Shown here in pieces: positions 1 through 10,171 of a stretch of 64,000 nucleotides of DNA. Source of the stretch: Prorocentrum cordatum. Its lineage: Eukaryota > Sar > Dinophyceae > Prorocentrales > Prorocentraceae. The stretch is from the NCBI GenBank assembly GCA_963575745.1, contig CAUYUJ010012603.1:161501-225500 (forward strand), in the 5' to 3' direction. Under the pieces are notes generated by a model. The model was not told the DNA's origin, ran no database searches, and worked only from the letters and a program-made list of their open reading frames with translations. How positions within the stretch are numbered: the first letter of the stretch is position 1; each line of letters opens with the position of its first letter. Made by a program: the position numbers and the translations under genes.

Positions 1-134
1 AGGAACACCAAACGAGAAACGAAGGGGCTTTCATGGCCACGGCGAGCCTCGGCTACAAACAGGATCTCCGACCTAGACTTAAAGCACGGCCACAAAACCC
101 GAGCCCATCCTGAGCCCATACAGTCGACCTGTGT

Positions 135-296
135 CATAAGGACGCACGATAAGGATGCAAGGGCCTTGGAAAACCATGTCGACACTTCGCGGGCGGGGCG
201 CGGCCAGCTAAAGCGGCCAATGATGGATCGAGGAGGTAAGGATGCAAGGGTGCCCTTGGGAAGGTTACCCATCCTTCCTATGCGGGTTAACTGTAG
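135..296 (+). repeat. Dispersed repeat DR1, copy 1
   Basis: About 160 bp that recurs at 62,989-63,150 and, more diverged, at 63,391-63,554. Shared landmarks are a start like 'taaggatgcgcgataagg', then 'gggccttgga', then 'gatgcaagggtgcccttgg' and a tail 'catccttcctat'. Copies 1 and 2 align almost without indels, so one frame stays comparable, with the peptide block RGGKDARVPLGRL against RGGEDARVPLGRL. The preceding 1-134 show nothing recognisable. No known family is recognised; it could be a SINE-like repeat or an exon of a repeated gene. Confidence 0.75.
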
Positions 297-388
297 TGGC
301 CCTTATGTCAGCGAGTTGACTGTATGCTTATGCAATGCTGTCTTCTTCGGGACGAGGCGAAACGAGACCGGATGTGAATGTGGAGATG

Positions 389-410
389 CATCGCCGATAG
401 ATCGGCGATG
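389..410. repeat. 22-bp palindrome
   Basis: CATCGCCGAT, two bases, then ATCGGCGATG: a perfect inverted repeat. It resembles the GCATCGCCGAT motif repeated in the element at 61,166-61,382. No function can be assigned. Confidence 0.6.
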
Positions 411-540
411 GGCCCGACATCGAAGCCGAACGTTCCTCTGGGCGGGCTGGTCAAGACCCCGATTGGCGATGAGTGGGCGATGGGGGGTCGATGCTTCCCC
501 CCCTGTCCCAGTCCACCCCTGTCGCTGCCCCTGAGCAGCG

Positions 541-640
541 GGTCAGCGAACCAGCTCATGCAGCTGGCTTCTCCGGCGCCTGCCCGGTGCATCGAGGAAA
601 GCGCCCGGCGGCGAGGCCGCGAATCTCTGCATGCAAAAGA
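541..640 (+). repeat. Dispersed repeat DR2, copy 1
   Basis: Similar in order to 12,931-13,040: a short palindrome (here CCAGCTCATGCAGCTGG), a GGCGCC block, a 'atcgagga' segment, 'gaggcc', then 'ctgcatgca'. The copies are clearly diverged, so the boundaries are approximate. Confidence 0.45.
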
Positions 641-1135
641 TTACATAACGCCCCCTTTCTATGACGGCCCGAAGTGTCCCTCAGCGGAGGGAGCAGCGGG
701 AGGAAGGAGTAGAAGGAGCCGTCCCCATCCTCCTCGCATGCCCCGTCACCATCCCGCGGCACCATTCCATCTCTATCTCTCCCCTCCCTTTACTCCCTTC
801 ACCTCACCCCTCGCCCAGGCACTCCATTTCCCTCACCTCCCCTCTGCACATCCCCTCCCCTCCTCTGCGTTCCTCTCTGTACCTTCATCTCCCTCTCTAT
901 ATATAGATCTTTCTCTCTCTCTCTCTCTCTCTCCCTCTCTCTCTATATATGCATATATATATATATATATATATGTATCCATGCCTCCCTCCGTTGCCTT
1001 GCTGTTATGCCTGCTGTCCTCCATCCCTGTCTACCCTCCCTCCCTGTCTTGCCTCCTCTCCCCCGTCTCCTTGCTGACCTCCCTCCCGCCCGCCCATCCC
1101 TGCCCGCACTCCCCCTCCTGCCTCCTCTCCTCCCC
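641..1135. repeat. Pyrimidine-rich tract with (CT)n and (TA)n
   Basis: C/T-rich on the plus strand, with a (CT)n run passing into (TA)n around 900-975. The apparent open frames across it are poly-Ser/Pro/Leu and give no support for a gene. Confidence 0.8.
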
Positions 1136-2559
1136 CCCCGTTGCCGGAGTGGCGAGGGCACCTGGACTGATCGCGGACGCCTGGGGGGTGACGTGCGATC
1201 TTATGATTATGTTACTCCCGTCGTACTTAAGGGCCACATCCCAGAAATGATTTCGAGCACCCCGAAAAGTATCGAAAGAGTGTCGAAACAGTGTCGAAAG
1301 AGTGTCTCCCAGGGCCCCGCACGTGAAAACCCTCGAATTTCTGTGTTTTTTTTCTGGCGCTCCAAATTTCTTCTTGTGATCAAGGTTACAGTAGGTTGGA
1401 TCAGCTTAATCTTATGATCGAGATCGGCTGCTGACGGGCCCCGAAGGGCGGACTCGGGACTCATGGCTGCGCTCTGGCCTGCTGCTGAGGCCTGTGCTAC
1501 GGCCTGGCGGCAGAAGAGGGGAGCTCGTCCTGCATCAGCTCCACCCCTCTTGTCCGCCCCCTCCCCCCCATCTCGCTTCGCAGACATGGTACAAGCTCGT
1601 CGGCGTCGGGGACGCAAATCCTCGCAAAGCGTCCAGCGAGGCACATCCGGGGCCGAGGGCCAGAGTGACTTTATCTGGAGAGACTTTGCTTCGGATTACT
1701 TTGTAATGTCGGCTGAATTTCGTCTTGACTTCGTCCAAATTCGCACTGGCCACTCGAATTCGCAAGGCGGCCTGACAATGCTCCCGCACGCGCCAGAATT
1801 GTATACAAGAGCCGTGAAGCCTCGGAATCGGAACACACACTCGGGGCCCACATCCTTCCTCCTCGTCTGCGCCACCTCGTACGGTGACAAGGATTTCCTC
1901 TAACGCCCTGTATGTGGGACGATGGGGCGGAGACATAGAAGGCGAGGGTGGGCAGAACAACGCGCTCCTGCCAGAGGACGCCGATCGGGTGCTTCTTCCG
2001 AAGCAACAAGTCGGCCCCGAGCTTATCAACCACCTTCCACGGCGCATGCGGCCCCACCTCGTCACTGCTCCCACTGCCTTGACCTTGGGCCCGGACACAC
2101 CAGCGGTACCTCGGGGCTCGCCGCCACTCCCCCTGGCCCTGGATGATCCTCGGAAGCCCCAGCCCAACGAGAGAGGCTGGACGCCGACAGGCCCACGGGG
2201 GCCTGCGATGACCCTGACGGGCACAGCAGCCACCCGCCACCGGCCAGTGCCACGGCATGCCCGCGCACACGGCAGCCTGCGAGCGCATCACGATATCCTG
2301 GGCCTCTGGCCCCGCGCTCCGGGCCCCATGAGGGGCAACGATAGGGGGGGCCTGGCATAAGGGGGGGGTGCATCGACCTGGAACTGGCGATACCTCACCG
2401 TCAGATCGGCGAATAGGCCTCCGAGCGTGAATCCGCACCGTCCTGGGCGGGGTGGGGCCATCGGATGCATCCCCCCCTATGCCTGTCCCCCCCTACCGCT
2501 GCCCCTGGCCCCAGCTCCTCCCGGGCTCTGGGTCTGGGGTCCGGGGCGCCAGGCTCCCG
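1136..2559. other. No recognised gene
   Basis: GC-rich unique-looking sequence. A small 11-bp tandem repeat (consensus GAAAGAGTGTC, about four units) lies at 1,262-1,305. Overlapping frames on both strands are Pro/Arg/Gly-rich and compete with one another; none contains a recognisable domain. Confidence 0.5.
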
Positions 2560-3470
2560 GGTCCATCCAAAGCCTGCGAGCACCGCGGCCTGCCCGCGAG
2601 CACCGCGGAGTGCCCGCGAGCGCCAGAGTTTGCCCGCGACCACGGGATGGCGAGGGAAGAAAGCAGCCTCTGCCCTCACCAATCAGACCTGCGAGCGCCA
2701 GAGTTTGCACAGCACTGTGACGGACCCTGACAGCACCACAGTCGCCCGCGAGCGCAGCAAAAGGACTGCAAGCACCATCAGGCGGTCGTGAACACCACAA
2801 TGTGCTTGCGACCACCCGACGTCGAGGTAATCTGGACCAAGCCAGGTGCACGAAGGCTGGCGTGAAATATCATATGTGCAACGGGGCGATGGACTTGCCG
2901 ATGCCAGTGGCTTGCGAGCACAACAGCCTGCACGCGCAACCAAACCTGCGCGCGCCACAGTAGCACCGCAAGTGCAACGAGCAACGGCAATAGCCTGCGA
3001 TTGCAGCAGTACCCCTGCATGCATGTTGATTTGAATCGGAGCGCCACAAATACTCGGAACGTCACAACATGCACTTCAGCAACATCATGCACTTGCGACC
3101 ACCAATATATAAGGAAGGCCGGACCCTGTCGCCAGCAAAATAAGCCGCGAGCGCCAGAATATGCGCAACGGTGTGCCAGACCCTGCTGATAGCAGAGTAG
3201 CCTGCGAGCGCACCAACAAGCTTGCGAGCACGACCACGATACGCCAGTGAACACCACTGTATGCCTTCGGGGAGTAATTAAAGCCTGCGAGCGCCACATC
3301 ATGCCTGGAAGCACCACGCTGCCTACGAGCACCCTGTTAGCTACGACTGTGAGCACCACAATACGTTTGAGAGCACCACCACATGCCTTCGAGCACCACC
3401 GCTGCCTGCGAGTACGACAGCAAGCCTGCGAGCACCACGACCTGCCTGTGAGTACTACAGTGCGCCTGAA
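2560..3470 (+). repeat. Degenerate GCGAGCACCAC minisatellite
   Basis: The motif GCCTGCGAGCACCACG recurs in degenerate form dozens of times over about 900 bp at irregular intervals near 20-30 bp, often written as 'tgcgagcgcca' or 'ttcgagcaccac'. Reading frames through it repeat the same short peptides. This is an old, diverged minisatellite. Confidence 0.7.
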
Positions 3471-4487
3471 ATGGCAATATTATGCTTTCATTCGTATGAT
3501 TGCTCCAGTATTGCGCACGGACGAACGCATGGGTACCAGTGCGGCGCTGGCAATGTCTTGCCCCAAATTCAAACATGTTTTTTTCCAGCGCAAGAGAGCC
3601 CCAACTCCATGAACAACCACGCAAGCGAGCACTCCATGAATGCCAGTGGAGCCGGTGACCCTTCATCACAGGCACAACACACTGAAAGGTTAAAGTTGTG
3701 GAATTTGTTTCCCTCCCTACGTAGGGCAGCCACGCAACGAACAATATAAAGCCTCCGTGAGACAGGTGCGTGACTGGAGGCAGTATTAGCCGCCAGTTGC
3801 GCGCGATACGAATTTGCCCAGAAGCGTATCGGCGTCATGGGTGGAGGAGAACAGGGAGGAAGGAAGACGGCGGAAAACAAAAGAATCCAGGGATGGTGGC
3901 TTGCCGCGGCGCGTGTGCTACCACGAAGGTCAGACCGACCGTAAGCACCAATAGGCTATACACAACCGCGGACGACGAGCACAGGGAATGCGCGATTCAG
4001 GTTGAGAGCAGCGCAACGCCGCGAATGATAGGAACAATGCCCAACTTCCTACCACGACAGAGCGGGGAAGGCACGAGAGGAGAGGAGGGCCAGGGAGGGA
4101 GGCACCAGAAAACTACAGCACAAGGTTACTAGTCAAGTGAAGTGGATGTGATTGAGAGTTACATTGTGGCGGCGGGCCGAAGCCACACAACGCGGCTGAC
4201 CGAACGGTCAGGCGGCTGCGAGGGCAGCCGACGCCACACATGCATGTCCGGAGCGTCGCCCAGCGAATGCGGGCTGGATCGCGAAAAAACTACAAAAAGC
4301 ACCTCAAACATCAAACACGTGCATAGAGGACCACTGGGGGCGCCAAACGGAAAGGGACGGAAGGGGAGGGAAGAGGGAGGGGAAGACACCTCGGATCTAC
4401 TTCGCTAGACGCAGCACACACGCAGAGGCCCTCACAGTTCGAAGCCCCCGCACCTGTCGGATGAGCTGGAGACCTGTAGATGGATAA
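3471..4487. other. No recognised gene
   Basis: No repeat array or convincing coding region is seen. The short string CCCCAAATTCAAACATG occurs at about 3,562 and again at about 4,852, the only internal repeat noticed here. Confidence 0.45.
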
Positions 4488-4790
4488 GACGTCGGCGTCG
4501 GCGTCGGTGCTGGCGAATCTGTTGGCGCAGGCGCCGGCGATGGTGCCATCGTAGGCGCCGACATCAGCGTCGGCGTCGGCGCTGGCGACGGTGTTGGCGC
4601 AGGCGCCTGCGACATTACCGGGGTCGTCGTCAACGACGTGTCGCTTGCCCCGCTCACCCGCGTCGAACTGGTCACGCTGGTGGATGTGCCGGTAATTGTG
4701 GTCGCAATGCTGAGCAATCTGGAGTCGGTGCTGGCGTTGGACTGGGAGTCGCGCTCGGCGTCGATCCGTCGACCGACGCAAGCACGGCTT
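4488..4790. repeat. GGCGTC/GGCGCT hexamer minisatellite
   Basis: Imperfect 6-bp units (GGCGTC, GGCGCT, GGCGAC) give Pro-Ala-Pro-Thr repeats on the minus strand between 4,397 and 4,897. A PAPT-rich extracellular linker would look like this, but no signal peptide or flanking domain is visible, so it is treated as a minisatellite. Confidence 0.6.
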
Positions 4791-4973
4791 TGCCACGGGT
4801 AGTTCCCACGAAAACGGTCCGAATCTTGCATAAAAATTGGTAGTTCCCCAAATTCAAACATGGAGGCCACACTACCGAGGACGTGCCGGGTGCTCACTAC
4901 GGAGGAATCGGGCGTAACGTTATGAGGGAGCCAGGAGTCGTATAATCAGCGCTGTGGCCGAGGCCTTCAAACC

Positions 4974-5100
4974 ATGCACACACACACACACCTAGATGTA
5001 TGTATGTGTGCACATACAAATATACACATATACATCGGCGTGTGTATATATATATATGCTTATATTTATACCCTAAAGCACGAGAGAGAGAGAGAGAGAG
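4974..5100. repeat. Compound (CA)n / (TA)n / (GA)n microsatellite
   Basis: A CACACA run, a TATATA segment near 5,045-5,060 and a GAGAGA run at about 5,083-5,102 in direct succession. Confidence 0.85.
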
Positions 5101-5199
5101 AAAAACAACAACAAAAAAGAGAAATGGTCGCCCCCACCAGCACCCCCAAACCACCCGAACCACCAAAACATGAACTGGTCGTTTTCTTGTCCTTGTTCC

Positions 5200-5300
5200 T
5201 CTCCCCCTCCCCCTCCTGTTCCTCCTCTTCCTCCTCCTCCTCCTCCTCCTCCTCCTCCTCCTCTCCCTCCTCCTCCTACTCCTCCTCCATCTCCTCCTCG
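5200..5300. repeat. (CTC)n microsatellite
   Basis: Near-pure CTC trinucleotides at about 5,218-5,295, reading as poly-Ser, poly-Pro or poly-Leu depending on frame. Confidence 0.9.
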
Positions 5301-5424
5301 AACGCCTTCAAAATCAGCGAACTTGCAAAAACGCTTGAAATTAGCCTAGCGAGGGACACAACCATATGCATGTGTGAGTGCCACAATTGTGAGTGCGATC
5401 TGAGGTGAAACTCCTTATGGGGCA

Positions 5425-5905
5425 ACGCCCGCATGCGGGCTGTGCCGCTGAAGCCTTCGGTGGAGCTCCCCGTGGAGCCACGAAACGTGTGAGGGGCGTG
5501 CCGAAACGGGAATGTCGCCCAAATGCGGGCTGCGCCTCTGGGACCGTAGGTGGAGCTTCCTGCGGGGCCACGAAACGTGTGAGGGGTGTGCTGGAAAAGA
5601 GAGCGTCGCCCACATACATGCGGGCTGCGCCACTGGGGCCTTCGGTGGAGCTCCCTGTGGGGCCTAGAATTGTGTGAGGGGTGTGCCGAGACGGGGGGTC
5701 ACCCACATGCAAACGGTGCCACTGGGGCCTTAGGCTTACCTCCCTATGGGGCCACGAAACGTGTGAGGGGTGTACCGAAACGGGAGTGACGTCCACATGC
5801 AATCGGTGCCACTGGCGCCTCAGCTGGAGTGCCTAAACGGGGGTGACGCCCACATGCGAACGGTGCCACTGAGTCTTAGGTGGAGCTCCCTATGGGGCCA
5901 CGAAA
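5425..5905 (+). repeat. Approximately 91-bp tandem repeat
   Basis: The block CACGAAACGTGTGAGGGG starts at about 5,479, 5,569, 5,661 (diverged) and 5,752, a spacing of 90-92 bp, with a shortened unit near 5,830 and a last partial near 5,898. Each unit also has 'tggagctcc' and 'atgcgggctg' or 'atgcaatcggtg'. Both strands stay partly open, giving SHVSWPHRE-type peptide repeats on the minus strand, which is a satellite effect. Confidence 0.8.
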
Positions 5906-5929
5906 CATGTGCGCGTGTGCCGGAACAGG

Positions 5930-6075
5930 GGCGACGATGACGATGGCGATCACGACGATGATGATAATGATGATGATGCTGATGATGATGATGGTGATGG
6001 TGATGATGCTGATGCTGGTGATGCTGATTATTACGATGATGACGCTGATGATGATGCTGATGATGATGACGGCAC
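5930..6075. repeat. Degenerate (GAT)n microsatellite
   Basis: GATGATGAT units with scattered GAC/GCT variants. It follows directly on the last unit of the 91-bp array. Confidence 0.85.
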
Positions 6076-6480
6076 GCGAAGAGCAGAGGCAGGGATGGGA
6101 GGAGGGAGTAGGTGGAGGAGGAGTGAGGAGGGAGACGGGGGCGCTGTCTCTTCAAAACGAGGGCCCAACACCACAGGATGGTGTTGGAACAAGAACAAAC
6201 AACAAAACAGCACAAACAAACTTTGAGTTCGGGGGAGCCTTGCCTCCCGAAATTGCCTTTTTTGGTCCTTCGAGCTTTCCCATGGTGTTTCCCATGGTTT
6301 TCTTCCCATTTGATGAATCTGGTGGCCACGCAACCACCGCCTCCGTGAAACTGCCGAGGGACCCGAACAGGAGGACAGGACGAACAGGATGAGAGGACGT
6401 GGAAGGTCGAGCAACCAGGAAGACGGACACCCATCAGTCAGGGTGCGGCCTGGGGAAGGCGGCCTAACCGCAGGAAGCAT
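6076..6480. other. No recognised gene
   Basis: Mixed-composition sequence with short frames only. Nothing recognisable was seen. Confidence 0.4.
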
Positions 6481-6484
6481 TTAA

Positions 6485-6720
6485 GAACCCCCCCCCCCCT
6501 TCCGGCAAATCGATAACCCTTCCGCACCCTGGAAGCGTTACCTGGCACCAGGAGCCCTCCTCCTCCTCCTCCTCCTCATCATCATCATTCTCCTCCTCCT
6601 CCTCTCCTCCACCCACGAACTTCCTCCTGCCCCCTCCTCCTCCTCCTCCTCCTCCTCCTCCTCCTCCTCCTCCTCCTCCTCCTCCTCCTCCTCCTCCTCC
6701 TCCTCCCGCGCCCCCCCCCT
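6485..6720. repeat. C-run and long (CTC)n microsatellite
   Basis: A homopolymer C run at about 6,487-6,500 is followed by broken CTC at 6,557-6,606 and near-pure CTC at about 6,627-6,706. The reverse strand reads as poly-Glu, poly-Gly or poly-Arg. Confidence 0.9.
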
Positions 6721-6884
6721 TCCCTCGGGGCCCAAGGCCTGTCAGGGCCCAAGTCACCTGGGGTTTCCCCTCTGGGCCTTCTCCTGAGGAGGAGGAGGAG
6801 GAGACGAGGAGGAGGAGAGGAGGAGGAGAGAGGAGGAGGAGGAGAGGAAGAGGAGGAGGAGGAGGAGAAGGAGGAGAAGCAGAG

Positions 6885-7456
6885 GATGAATGTTTGGAAT
6901 TTCTAAGAATCCTCAGGAATCCTGAGGACCCTAGGAATCCTTAGGAATCCTAAATTCATGAGGAATCCCCTGGAATTTTTGACGAGCCCTTAGGAATTTA
7001 AAGGAGTCTTCTGGAATCCTGAGGAATCCACAGAAAGTCTTAGGAATGCGCAGGAATCGTAAGGGAATCCTTAAGAATCCTAGATAAATCCTTAGGAATC
7101 CCTAGGACACCCGCAGGAATAGAACTGGATTGTTTTTTCGCGTGGCCGGGTGCTAAGATAACGCCACGGTGCGGGGGGGGCGGGATACCCTCTCGTGGAC
7201 CTCCCCCTAGGACGGCCGATGAAAATCAATTTCTAGAAGGGTTTTGAATGAGAAATCTCTTCCAAGAGGCCAGCAGATCAGAAGAGAGAAAAGGAGGAGG
7301 GAGGAGGAGGAGGAGGAGGAGAAGGAGGAGGAGGAGGGAGGAGGAGGAGGAGAGGAGGAGGAGGAGAAGGAGGAGGAGGAGGAGGAGGAGAGGAGAAGGA
7401 GGAACAAGACAAGGAACATGAACAGGAAAAGGAGGAGAAGCAGGAGCAGGGAAAGC
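6885..7456 (+). repeat. Tandem duplication, copy 1
   Basis: First copy of a unit repeated at 7,708-8,325. It contains a degenerate TAGGAATCC minisatellite (6,897-7,110), a GC-rich segment ('gccgggtgctaagataacg'), the landmark 'gaccgatgaaaatcaatt'-like stretch and a (GAG)n tract at about 7,290-7,400. The copies are nearly identical outside the microsatellite, so the duplication is recent. Confidence 0.85.
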
Positions 7457-7550
7457 TTCTCAGTTGTCTCAGTTTTCTCAGCTTTCCCAGGTTTCTCAGC
7501 TTCCCCAGGTTTCTCAGCTTTCCCAGGTTTCTCAGCCTTTCCAGTTGATT
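7457..7550 (+). repeat. TTTCTCAGCTTTCCCAGG minisatellite
   Basis: An 18-bp unit repeated about four to five times; one frame reads FSAFPG. It sits between the two copies of the larger duplication and is absent after copy 2, where a related CAGG-containing array replaces it. Confidence 0.75.
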
Positions 7551-7707
7551 CAGAACGGATCGTCGGCAGATTGTCCTGTGTCTTGCCCAGGTCAGATTGG
7601 ATTCTTGATGAGATGGAAGCGTCGCTCACAAGTCTGAAGCACTGGAAGGAGAGGAGGAGATGGAGGAGGAGGAGGAGGAGGAGGAGGAGGAAGAGAAGGA
7701 GGAGAAC

Positions 7708-8325
7708 GAATGTTTAGGAATCTCTAGGAATCCTCAGGAATCCTGAGGACCCTGTAGGAATCCTTAGGAATCCTAACATTCATGAGGAATCCCCTGGAAT
7801 TTGTGACGAGCCCTTAGGAATTTAAAGGAGTCTTCTGGAATTCTGAGGAATCCACAGAAAGCTTTAGGAATGCGCAGGAATCGTAAGGGAATCCTTAAGA
7901 ATCCTAGATAAATCCTTAGGAATCCCTAGGACACCCGCAGGAATAGAACTGGAGTGTTTTTTCGCGTGGCCGGGTGCTAAGATAACGCCACGGTGCGGTG
8001 GGGGGCGGGATACCCTCTCGTGGACCTCCCCCTAGGACGGCCGATGAAAATCAATTTCTAGAAGGGTTTTGAATGAGAAATCTCTTCCAAGAGGCCAGCA
8101 GATCAGAAGAGAGAACAGGAGGAGGAGGAGGAGGAGGAGGAGGAGAAGGAGAAGGAGGAGGAGGAGGAGGAGGAGGAGAAGCGGGAGAGGAGGAGGAGGA
8201 GGAGGAGGAGGAGGAGGAGAAGGAGGAGGAGGAGGAGGAGGAGGAGGAGGAGGAGAGGAGACGGAGGAGCAAGACAAGGAACATGAGCAGGAAAAGGAGG
8301 AGAAGCAGGAGCAGGGAAAGCTTCT
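7708..8325 (+). repeat. Tandem duplication, copy 2
   Basis: Second copy of the 6,885-7,456 unit, in the same orientation and order: GGAATCC minisatellite, GC-rich segment, then a longer (GAG)n tract (about 8,110-8,265). It ends at the shared 'gcagggaaagcttct', after which the two copies diverge. Confidence 0.85.
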
Positions 8326-8334
8326 TTGGGAAGG

Positions 8335-8640
8335 GTCCTCAGCAGGTCTCTCAGAGAGGTCCCGAAGCAGGCCTCTCAGACCTCCGAAGCAGACCTTTGA
8401 GCAGGTTCCTAAGCAGAAGCAGACGCAGGCCTCTGAGCAGGCTCCTGAGCAGGCGTCTAAGCAGGCTCCCAGGCAGGCCTCTTAGCACGCCTCGACGCAA
8501 GGGTTTCAGTCTCTCTGAAATTTCTGAGCTCCTCCATACTTCACTTCAGGTTTTTCTCAGGCGTTTTCTCAGCAGGTTTTCTCAGGTTTTTCATGTTTCT
8601 CAGTTTCTCAGGTTTCTTAGTGCTCTTTTAGATGCAGTAA
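8335..8640 (+). repeat. CAGG-containing minisatellites
   Basis: Units like 'gcaggctcctgagcaggc' repeat over 8,385-8,480, and 'tttctcaggtttt' over 8,550-8,620. Both look like diverged relatives of the 18-bp array at 7,457-7,550. Confidence 0.6.
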
Positions 8641-8860
8641 AGGAACACCTTTAGGACTCTTAAGGAATTCTTGCGAATCTTTTGGAATTTTCAGATTCAT
8701 GAGGAATCCTTTGGGTTCCTAAGAAATATTCAGGAATCCCTGGACATCCTTTGAATCTTTGATGAATCCTGACGAATCTATGTGAATCCTTAGGAATCCT
8801 TGAGAATCCTGCGGAACTTGTATGAAACCTGATGGATCCATTCAATTCGTTAGGAGTCAT
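8641..8860 (+). repeat. Degenerate GAATCCT minisatellite
   Basis: Same motif family (TAGGAATCCT and variants) as in the tandem duplication, here strongly diverged and without the (GAG)n tract. Confidence 0.6.
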
Positions 8861-9229
8861 CAAATATGCTTGCGAATCTTAATACTGTTATCATTGCATG
8901 AATTTTCCAAGCAGCAAGCGACATCCTGAGTCTTTCATGAGAGCCACGCAGATTTGAATTTCGAATTTCGATTGTGGCCCAGGGCCAGGCCTCCGCGAAT
9001 TTGTTTTGTGTCCGGGTGCTAAACCTATCGTTCGGTTATTTCGGCCCCTCGGAATATCGAATGAAAATGCGGTGCTAAGATATCGCCGGGGGGGTTCTTA
9101 AATGCTTCCTCGGGTTAGGGAAGAGGAGGCACACCCGAGGCTCGATCAGCACGCCTCTGGAGCTGGCCAACTCGTGCCTGTGGCGCGTAGTGGAGTACCC
9201 CACGGCTCATGCAGCTCTGCAAGGAAGTC
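8861..9229. other. No recognised gene
   Basis: Mixed sequence. The phrase 'cggtgctaagat' near 9,070 echoes the GC-rich segment of the 6.9/7.7-kb duplication, suggesting a more diverged third relative. Confidence 0.35.
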
Positions 9230-9483
9230 TGGTCGACCCAAAAGGGGTTCAGCTGAAAGGGGGTGGTGCAATAGATTTTGGGCAAATGCATTGTTATCGT
9301 ATTGCGCCGGGGAATTGTATCACATTGTATTGCAAGTAGTGCTTTGCACGCGAAAAATCCAGCAATACATTTGCGCCCTGGAATGTATGGCGCGCCCCGG
9401 GTCTATTGCAACCCCATAGATCTGTGGCAACAAATCTATGGCACCACCCCCGTGTCGCTGGACCCCCCGTTGGGTCCACCCCC
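9230..9483. mobile_element. Foldback element, about 254 bp
   Basis: Arms of about 48 bp at 9,231-9,278 and 9,430-9,482 are inverted complements with some mismatch. The left arm has 'ggtcgaccca' and 'gggtggtgcaatagat'; the right arm reversed has 'ggtggaccca' and 'gggtggtgccatagat'. The interior carries TTGCAACCCCATAGAT-like motifs related to the 15-bp satellite described at 24,461. No target-site duplication could be assigned. Confidence 0.6.
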
Positions 9484-9489
9484 GAAGTA

Positions 9490-9790
9490 GAGGGCTTGTG
9501 GTCATCAAGGGCTCGGAGGGGCCCAGACCCCCGGTTCCCCAGGAGGTCCCGGCAGCTACTGCGCCCCCTTGGGGTGTGTCGCCTGAGCTCTCAGGAAGGA
9601 CGCCGAGAGAGCCCCACGACGGGCCAAGAGGACCCTAAGGGACCCCAGAGACGGCCGAAGAGCGTCCCGAGTCGTCCAACGATCGGTCCAAGACGCCCAA
9701 GATGGGCGCCTGACGGCCGAAGGTGCCCCCAGGAAGCCCCCAGGGGGCCTCCAAGAGGCCTCCCCAGAGGGCCAACCATTGATATGTAAA
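9490..9790 (+). repeat. CCAAGAGG-type repeat block (fragment)
   Basis: Repeated 'ccaagaggcc', 'gacggccgaagag' and 'ccccagg' units of about 12 bp, as in the interior of the element at 42,035-43,010. Neither defined end of that element is present, so this is a fragment. Confidence 0.55.
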
Positions 9791-9888
9791 CGCTTTTGAA
9801 AGAGTTGGGCGTACTGATATGCATGCATGTATTCATCATTGCGCGAACCTAGAAGTCGCCAGAGATGTCCCAGAGCCAGGCGGGAATT

Positions 9889-10000
9889 ATCCCGCCAGGC
9901 CGCTGGGCGACAGGCGGTCTAACGATGTCATTCCTTCCTCTTCCACAACCCCTTCTTCCCCTTCGGGGAAGGGTTTATCACCGTTCCCTATTAATGCCCC
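9889..10000 (+). mobile_element. 5'-end fragment of the dispersed element
   Basis: 'atcccgccaggccgctgggc' followed by 'aggcggtct', a TCCTCTTCCAC string and 'ggggaagggttta' matches the first 90 bases of the element at 42,035 in the same order. It lies just upstream of a fuller copy, so it is a truncated or nested copy. Confidence 0.6.
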
Positions 10001-10171
10001 CACCCAGCCGGCAGCCAAGGCGGAACCATGATAACCCCATGGCCCACCCCCCCACCATCCCTTTTTAAAAGACAATGCAACGCGCACTCTGCCTCCACAT
10101 TTAGAGCATGCGCGGCCGCCCCGCGACCATTTTGTATGGATACTTCACAGGGACGGCTGGGCCGCCAGCAG

